A DNA stretch of 64,000 nt, taken from a virus. The stretch lies in the IMG/VR virus record IMGVR_UViG_3300044987_001050, positions 1 to 64,000 of that record, one strand, 5' to 3'. The position numbers were made by a program, and so were the translations under genes. The notes beneath the pieces were generated by a model that worked only from the letters and a program-made list of their open reading frames with translations, made no database searches and was not told where the DNA came from. Positions 63,529 through 64,000 of this stretch are shown piece after piece; position 1 is the first letter of the stretch, and each line of letters begins with the position of its first letter.

Positions 63529-64000
63529 GTTTACTTTCACGCGGTGCCGACACTTTCTATGCCTTCCGATTCCTTCGACTGTTAACCACAGCATGGGAGG
63601 ACACTGGCGCGTTCAAAGCAGGATTGCTTGATAAGGACGGCAAGGTATTGCGGCAACCTGCGAACCCAGACGAAAGGTCGGTCTATAACATTTTTCACAA
63701 GCTCGTCTTCAATGTAAAGCGATTGGTCAACAAGGTTCCTTTCGGGAAGACGACCATTGCTTCATATCTAACCGCGCTTTACCTAATCAAAGAACACACG
63801 TCAATGACTGACGCTGAGATCCAAGCAGTTCTTTCTGAGGCAACTAACGTTGAATTTCCTGCCCTAACTGAATCAGCTGAGAATGGTTTGATGCCAGGTC
63901 TATTCAGTCTTAGCCGTGATCTGCTGCATCCAGCAACCGCTTCGCCAATCATTCGGCGCGGTTCTCTTGTCGAAGTAGCTGACTCAGTTGAGCCATGCGG
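63525..64000 (+). CDS. T4-like head-region protein, 3' truncated by window edge
   Basis: Starts MSLLSRGADTFYAFRFLRLL; the frame runs off the window. 'ADTFYAFRFLRLLTTxWEDTGAFKAGLLDxxGK' and 'VYNIFHKLVFNVKRLVNKVP' match a family common in T4-like phages next to the previous gene, usually annotated as hypothetical or structural. Confidence 0.7.
   Translation, partial: MSLLSRGADTFYAFRFLRLLTTAWEDTGAFKAGLLDKDGKVLRQPANPDERSVYNIFHKLVFNVKRLVNKVPFGKTTIASYLTALYLIKEHTSMTDAEIQAVLSEATNVEFPALTESAENGLMPGLFSLSRDLLHPATASPIIRRGSLVEVADSVEPC

Overview
The window is one dense, almost entirely plus-strand stretch of a large T4-like tailed-phage genome. The T4-like call rests on a UvsX-type recombinase, a DnaB/gp41-type helicase, TATAAATA late-promoter-like sites, a block of virion-associated genes at the right end resembling those of T4-like myoviruses, and T4-type RNA ligases. 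There are about 130 genes. Most overlap the next by 4 bases (ATGA) or are a few bases apart, and many are small and unrecognised. The only credible minus-strand gene is a GIY-YIG homing endonuclease (36999-37601). I saw no tRNA, rRNA, CRISPR array or integrase. The host is probably a Gram-negative bacterium with an exosortase system, because the phage encodes a PEP-CTERM protein and several lipoproteins. A verrucomicrobial or planctomycetal host is one possibility, but this is inference.

Layout. 1-8 kb: a HAD phosphatase, SLOG protein, Rnl1-type RNA ligase, M23-like peptidase, and separate CoaB and CoaC enzymes of coenzyme A synthesis. 8-16 kb: a PRPP-synthetase-like gene and a NAMPT-like gene (620 aa with an extra segment), with small genes between them; these point to NAD+ salvage or rebuilding. 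16-29 kb: many small genes (Zn ribbons, tiny membrane proteins, lipoproteins) plus a nucleoside deoxyribosyltransferase-like protein, a SpoT/MESH1-like HD hydrolase, a metallophosphoesterase, a DUF3307 membrane protein and a Pth2-like peptidyl-tRNA hydrolase. 28.8-35 kb: the PEP-CTERM protein, a P-loop kinase, a NADAR protein and a six-helix voltage-gated-type potassium channel. 36-47.5 kb: an Rnl5-type RNA ligase, the homing endonuclease, a dCMP hydroxymethylase-like enzyme, a second NADAR protein, a DUF1599 protein, a sugar cassette (KdsC-like phosphatase, SIS isomerase, epimerase, nucleotidyltransferase-kinase fusion, glycosyltransferase-like protein) and a C5 cytosine methyltransferase-like protein. 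This set is best read as a DNA hypermodification pathway. 47.5-52.4 kb: UvsX, helicase and ThyX. 52.4-64 kb: AAA+ ATPase, zincin, two possible PD-(D/E)xK-like proteins, a ligase-like/nucleotidyltransferase pair, an NMN-adenylyltransferase-like protein and several proteins with T4-like capsid-targeting N-termini.

Regulation. Sixteen intergenic promoters have TTTACA-like -35 and TATAAT-like -10 boxes with exactly 17 bases between them, often with an extended -10 TGn. In many the expected transcription start falls on or a few bases before the ATG, so leaderless or near-leaderless mRNAs are predicted. Seven TATAAATA-like sites precede later genes at similarly short distances. Five hairpins look like terminators, and one terminator-promoter cassette occurs twice (about 11.6 and 31.85 kb).
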